This document shows, in pieces, positions 7,029-10,000 of a stretch of 10,000 bases of DNA. Each line of letters starts with the position of its first letter. Position 1 is the first letter of the stretch. The position numbers and the translations under genes were made by a program. The notes beneath the pieces were generated by a model. That model was not told where the DNA came from and ran no database searches. It saw only the letters and a list, made by a program, of their open reading frames with translations. This DNA comes from JAYODZ01 sp965662735 (lineage in GTDB: Bacteria; Pseudomonadota; Alphaproteobacteria; RS24): contig CBFIIU010000027.1 of NCBI GenBank assembly GCA_965662735.1, positions 1 to 10,000 of the forward strand, given 5' to 3'.

Positions 7029-8111
7029 ATGTCATTTGGGCTAATTCAGGTTGGTACAACTCTAGTGAGGAGAGCGGGCTTGGCACGTCGCATTGTTTCC
7101 ATTACCTCAGATCGTTCTCCTGGAGGGATTGCCAATAGTCTCATCACCTATTCAAAGGCGATGGCCACGGCTGACTTGCGTCATATCATCATTCTCCCCT
7201 CTGGGGCATCTATTCTGCCGGATCTAAAGGGACTTAAAAATGTTGAGCTGGTGGAGATCTCGCGTGCCGCTCTGCGCTTTCATCTGATGACCGGTTTTAG
7301 CTTCGCAGCCTCTCTCCGGCATTTGTTTGACACGGCGGCGCTCATTTTCGTTCATAATGCGCGGCATATTGCGCCGATGCAAAAATGGTCGCAAAGCGTG
7401 GCCATCAACCATACGGGCAAGTTGCGGCATTTGCATCATGCGGCCCGCATCATGTTTCTCAATCATGCGGCGCAGCGACGCTTTCATGCCGCGCATCCGA
7501 GCTTTTCAGGCAAGACTTTCGTTATTCACCACGCTTTTGATTTGCCCGAGCGCGATGCTCCAGAGCGACCCTATCGCGAGAAAATTGACGTCATCTCTGC
7601 GGGCCGGCTTCTAGAAAAGAAAGGCTTTGGCACCTTAATCGAGGCGGCGGCATTATTGCAGGAGGAGGCTGTGCCCTGTCATATCCGCATTTTTGGGGCT
7701 GGTGAGGATGCGGATCGATTTCGCGCCCAAATTTCTGAGCTTAAGCTCGGCAATATTGAGCTGCGATCTTGGGTGTCGGATTTGCATGCTGAATTATGTT
7801 CTGCAGATCTCTTTTGCCTCCCGTCGCGAGGCGAGAGTTTTCCGCTTGTCATTGGCGAGGCCATGCAGGCCGGCTGTCCGGTCGTCTCCACCCGCACCGA
7901 TGGGATGATCGACTATGTTGAGCGCTGTGAAGCGCCATTTAGTCTTGTGTGCGATATTGATGATGCTCGGGGTTTAGCCGATCAGCTGAAAACGCTCGTC
8001 CTGGATGATAGTTTACGGCGAAGCTATGGACACAATGCGCTGTCTATGGCGCATGCGCATTTTTCTCTGGCACGGTTAGGGCAAGATTTTGAGGCCCTCA
8101 TTTCAAGGTGA
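7029..8111 (+). CDS. GT4-type glycosyltransferase (GT-B fold)
   Basis: The 360-residue product is a family-4-like glycosyltransferase, expected to move a sugar from a nucleotide donor to a growing saccharide or lipid carrier at the cytoplasmic face of the membrane. Residues 22-33 (RIVSITSDRSPGG) form the opening strand and glycine loop of the N-terminal Rossmann domain. The C-terminal donor domain has VISAGRLLEKKGF (188-200), IRIFGAGEDADRF (219-231) and PSRGESFPLVIGEAMQAG (265-282). The last includes the EX7E pair Glu269/Glu277 typical of retaining GT4 enzymes. Donor and acceptor cannot be told. The start is uncertain: the ATG at 7029 has no Shine-Dalgarno, while TTG at 7080 (codon 18) is preceded by GAGGAGAG (7067-7074) at five bases and would place the protein start just before the first strand. 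The gene ends within a 14-bp tandem repeat and is convergent with fcl. A surface-polysaccharide role is inferred from the GDP-fucose genes beside it. Confidence 0.88.
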   Translation: MSFGLIQVGTTLVRRAGLARRIVSITSDRSPGGIANSLITYSKAMATADLRHIIILPSGASILPDLKGLKNVELVEISRAALRFHLMTGFSFAASLRHLFDTAALIFVHNARHIAPMQKWSQSVAINHTGKLRHLHHAARIMFLNHAAQRRFHAAHPSFSGKTFVIHHAFDLPERDAPERPYREKIDVISAGRLLEKKGFGTLIEAAALLQEEAVPCHIRIFGAGEDADRFRAQISELKLGNIELRSWVSDLHAELCSADLFCLPSRGESFPLVIGEAMQAGCPVVSTRTDGMIDYVERCEAPFSLVCDIDDARGLADQLKTLVLDDSLRRSYGHNALSMAHAHFSLARLGQDFEALISR

Positions 8112-8172
8112 TGATCTTAAGGCCATGATATCAAGCTCATTATATTAAGGTGTTGATATCAAGGTGTCGAAA
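8103..8172. repeat. Five-unit 14-bp tandem repeat overlapping the glycosyltransferase stop
   Basis: Five head-to-tail 14-base units start at 8103, 8117, 8131, 8145 and 8159, with consensus TYAAGGTGATGATA; they match it at 13, 12, 11, 13 and 11 positions. C and T alternate at position 2, giving a 28-base super-period seen as TGATATCAAG at 8126-8135 and 8154-8163. A sixth, decayed unit may follow (AAGGTG at 8174-8179), and 8089-8102 matches unit two at 10 of 14. The first unit encodes the last two residues (Ser-Arg) and the TGA stop (8109-8111). The rest fills most of the 82-base gap between two convergent genes, where I find no intrinsic terminator. Confidence 0.8.
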
Positions 8173-8193
8173 GAAGGTGAGGGCGGATCTCGC

Positions 8194-9126
8194 TTAAGCC
8201 TGTTCCGCTAAAAACGCGGCATAGGCGCTTTTTAAACCCGACGCCAAGTCGATCTCGGGATGCCATCCGAGTGCATTAATGCGCGATGTATTAAGGAGTT
8301 TGCGCGGGGTGCCATCAGGCTTTGATCGATCAAATACCAGCTCACCTTCGAAACCGACCGTATCGCAGATGAGATGCGCTAATTCGGCAATCGTAACATC
8401 GTTGCCCGTGCCTAAATTAAGGTGCATTTCATCGGAATAATGCTTCAGCAAATACACAATACCCCGCGCGCAATCATCGACATGCAGAAACTCGCGCCGC
8501 ACAGTGCCGGTGCCCCAAACGCTCATTTCTGGTGCCGCTGCGACTTTGGCCTCATGGGCTTTGCGGATGAGAGCCGGGATCACATGACTGGTCGCGAGAT
8601 CATAATTGTCGCCGGGACCATAGAGATTGGTGGGCATGGCGGAAATATAGTCATGTCCATATTGCTTCCGATAGGCTTGGCATAATTTGATGCCGGCAAT
8701 TTTTGCAATGGCATACCATTCATTGGTCGGTTCCAAGGCGCCCGTGAGTAAAGAGGTCTCATCGATGGGCTGCTCGGCAAATTTCGGATAGATGCAACTC
8801 GAGCCGAGGAATAAAAGTTTCTCAACGCCCCCATGATGCGCGGCATGAATGAGATTGGCTTCGATCATCATATTTTCATACAAAAATTCTGCGGGAAATT
8901 GATCATTCGCCCAAATGCCGCCCACTTTCGCAGCGCAGATAATGACGACGTCTGGCTTGTGCGCCTCCATCCACTCGGTCACCGAGGCTTGGTTTAAGAG
9001 ATTGAGCTGATGGCGATCCGCGGTCAAAATCATGCAGTTTTCATCGTGCAAGGCGCGCATAGTGGCGCTGCCAACCATTCCCTTATGGCCGGCGACAAAA
9101 ACTTTTTTTCCGGAAAGATCAAACAT
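8194..9126 (-). CDS. fcl: GDP-L-fucose synthase (GDP-4-keto-6-deoxymannose 3,5-epimerase-4-reductase)
   Basis: This 310-residue short-chain dehydrogenase/reductase converts GDP-4-keto-6-deoxy-D-mannose, the product of Gmd, into GDP-L-fucose with NADPH, in the cytoplasm. The NADP-binding loop GHKGMVG is at 13-19. The family signature GSSCIYPK (108-115) supplies Ser109 and Cys111; NEWYAIAK (135-142) supplies Tyr138 and Lys142; His181 lies in TSHVIPALIRK. All fall two residues after their counterparts in the E. coli enzyme (Ser107, Cys109, Tyr136, Lys140, His179), so the full catalytic set is present. RREFLHVDD (210-218) is also typical. Its ATG overlaps the gmd stop by one base (TAATG), and with no Shine-Dalgarno upstream its translation is probably coupled to gmd. 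It runs convergently towards the glycosyltransferase. GDP-L-fucose is used for O-antigen, capsule or exopolysaccharide; which one applies is not shown here. Confidence 0.96.
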   Translation of the reverse strand: MFDLSGKKVFVAGHKGMVGSATMRALHDENCMILTADRHQLNLLNQASVTEWMEAHKPDVVIICAAKVGGIWANDQFPAEFLYENMMIEANLIHAAHHGGVEKLLFLGSSCIYPKFAEQPIDETSLLTGALEPTNEWYAIAKIAGIKLCQAYRKQYGHDYISAMPTNLYGPGDNYDLATSHVIPALIRKAHEAKVAAAPEMSVWGTGTVRREFLHVDDCARGIVYLLKHYSDEMHLNLGTGNDVTIAELAHLICDTVGFEGELVFDRSKPDGTPRKLLNTSRINALGWHPEIDLASGLKSAYAAFLAEQA

Positions 9127-10000
9127 TAAAAATCCGCAAGTTTGAGGTCGGCTTTAGGCTGGCGGGCATTGTGAACGGCAATGCGCACCATTTCTTCAAC
9201 CAAATCTTCTAAGGAGGTTGACGCTTCCCAACCCAGCTGCGCTTTAGCCTTGCTTGGATCGCCGATGAGAAGATCAACCTCGGTGGGTCGGAAATAAGCC
9301 GGATCAATTCGCACTAGCACGTCGCCCGATTGGCTGTCCCGCCCAACCTCGTCAACCCCCGTTCCCTCCCAAGACAGGGTTCGGTTCAACTGGGCAAAGG
9401 CCAGCTCAACAAAGCGACGGACAGTTTCGGTCCGCCCTGTTGCCAGCACAAAATCATCGCCGACCTCATGTTGCACAATGCGCCACATCCCCTCGACATA
9501 ATCTTTTGCGTGCCCCCAATCACGCTGCGCGTCAAGATTGCCGAGGTAGAGACATTTTTGCCGCCCCACTTCAATATGAGCGACAGCCATGGCAATTTTT
9601 TGGGTCACGAAGGTTTCGCCCCGCATGGGGCTTTCATGATTAAACAAAATACCGTTAGAGGCATGCATGCCATAGGCCTCGCGGTAATTCACGGTCATCC
9701 AATAGGCGTATAATTTAGCGGCGGCATAAGGAGAACGCGGATAAAAAGGCGTGGTCTCCGATTGCGGCACGGCTTGCACTTTCCCATAAAGCTCCGACGT
9801 TGAGGCTTGGTAGAAGCGGGTTCGATCGGTGAGGCCGAGCGTGCGGACAGCTTCAAGCAGGCGCAAGGTTCCGATCGCATCGGCATTGGCTGTGTATTCG
9901 GCCGTTTCAAAGCTGACCTGCACATGCGATTGCGCCGCCAAATTATAAATTTCATCGGGTTGAATTTCATTGACCAGGCGGATCAAGTTCGATGTGTCGG
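9126..10000 (-). CDS. gmd: GDP-mannose 4,6-dehydratase (5' end outside the window)
   Basis: Gmd removes water from GDP-D-mannose to give GDP-4-keto-6-deoxy-D-mannose, the committed step to GDP-L-fucose and related deoxysugars. About 290 residues are visible. The open frame continues to the right edge (Asp-Thr-Ser-Asn before the TTG at 9986, which is an internal leucine codon rather than the start). By alignment of the active-site residues with the E. coli enzyme, about 65 N-terminal residues with the Rossmann glycine loop lie outside. Visible family segments, in order, are PDEIYNLAAQSHV, the catalytic STSELYGK (Thr and Glu), SPYAAAKLYAYW (Tyr-x3-Lys), NHESPMRGETFVTQKI, GNLDAQRDWGHAKDYVE and RPTEVDLLIGDPSKAKAQLGWE. 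No damage is seen. The stop overlaps the fcl start by one base, in the usual gmd-fcl order. Its product could also feed rhamnose- or perosamine-type branches, but the adjacent fcl points to fucose. Confidence 0.95.
   Translation of the reverse strand, partial: DTSNLIRLVNEIQPDEIYNLAAQSHVQVSFETAEYTANADAIGTLRLLEAVRTLGLTDRTRFYQASTSELYGKVQAVPQSETTPFYPRSPYAAAKLYAYWMTVNYREAYGMHASNGILFNHESPMRGETFVTQKIAMAVAHIEVGRQKCLYLGNLDAQRDWGHAKDYVEGMWRIVQHEVGDDFVLATGRTETVRRFVELAFAQLNRTLSWEGTGVDEVGRDSQSGDVLVRIDPAYFRPTEVDLLIGDPSKAKAQLGWEASTSLEDLVEEMVRIAVHNARQPKADLKLADF

Noticed and set aside
8103..8172. Tandem array as a CRISPR
   Set aside because: The 14-base units are head-to-tail without spacers and there are no cas genes nearby.
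9984..9986. TTG as the start of gmd
   Set aside because: The frame stays open to the window edge, and the residues before it (Asp-Thr-Ser-Asn) match the family, so the real start is outside.

Overview
The window looks like a chromosomal stretch of a free-living, probably marine-type alphaproteobacterium. The clues are a CysD/CysNC sulfate-activation pair with the fused adenylyltransferase-kinase, a short H-NS-like protein of the alphaproteobacterial kind, and a large acidic 'LAAC-GGGGGG' surface protein with calcium-binding motifs. Base composition is moderate, apart from one strongly AT-rich island between hns and the glycosyltransferase. The taxonomic call is an inference from protein style, not from a marker gene.

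Layout, left to right. (1) 1-2889: cysD and cysNC on the + strand, five bases apart, form a sulfate-activation operon making APS and then PAPS. (2) 2890-3034: a regulatory gap with a plausible sigma-70 promoter, a direct repeat at the -35 and a perfect 16-bp dyad before the next gene. (3) 3035-6358: one 1107-residue predicted lipoprotein with four tandem 8-residue Gly/Ser/Ala units, a pre-albumin-like beta domain, EF-hand-like loops and a degenerate RTX-like module. (4) 6374-6404: a bidirectional terminator shared with a convergent H-NS-family gene (6425-6790, - strand). (5) 6791-7028: an AT-rich divergent promoter region in which the same nonamer, CGTTTATAA, occurs twice facing outward. (6) 7029-8111: a GT4-type glycosyltransferase on the + strand. 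(7) 8103-8172: a 14-bp tandem repeat starting inside the last codons of that gene. (8) 8194-10000: fcl and gmd on the - strand, overlapping by one base, making GDP-L-fucose from GDP-mannose; gmd runs off the right edge.

The common theme is the cell surface. gmd/fcl supply activated fucose, the glycosyltransferase could use an activated sugar, and cysD/cysNC supply PAPS, the donor for sulfating polysaccharides as well as for assimilation. The large lipoprotein is probably displayed on the envelope. H-NS-family proteins commonly silence AT-rich and surface-polysaccharide genes, and this one faces a surface-sugar gene across an AT-rich island. That these genes work as one programme (for example a sulfated, fucose-containing exopolysaccharide) is inference: no sulfotransferase, polymerase or export gene is visible here. 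I see no tRNA, rRNA, CRISPR array, insertion sequence or phage gene.
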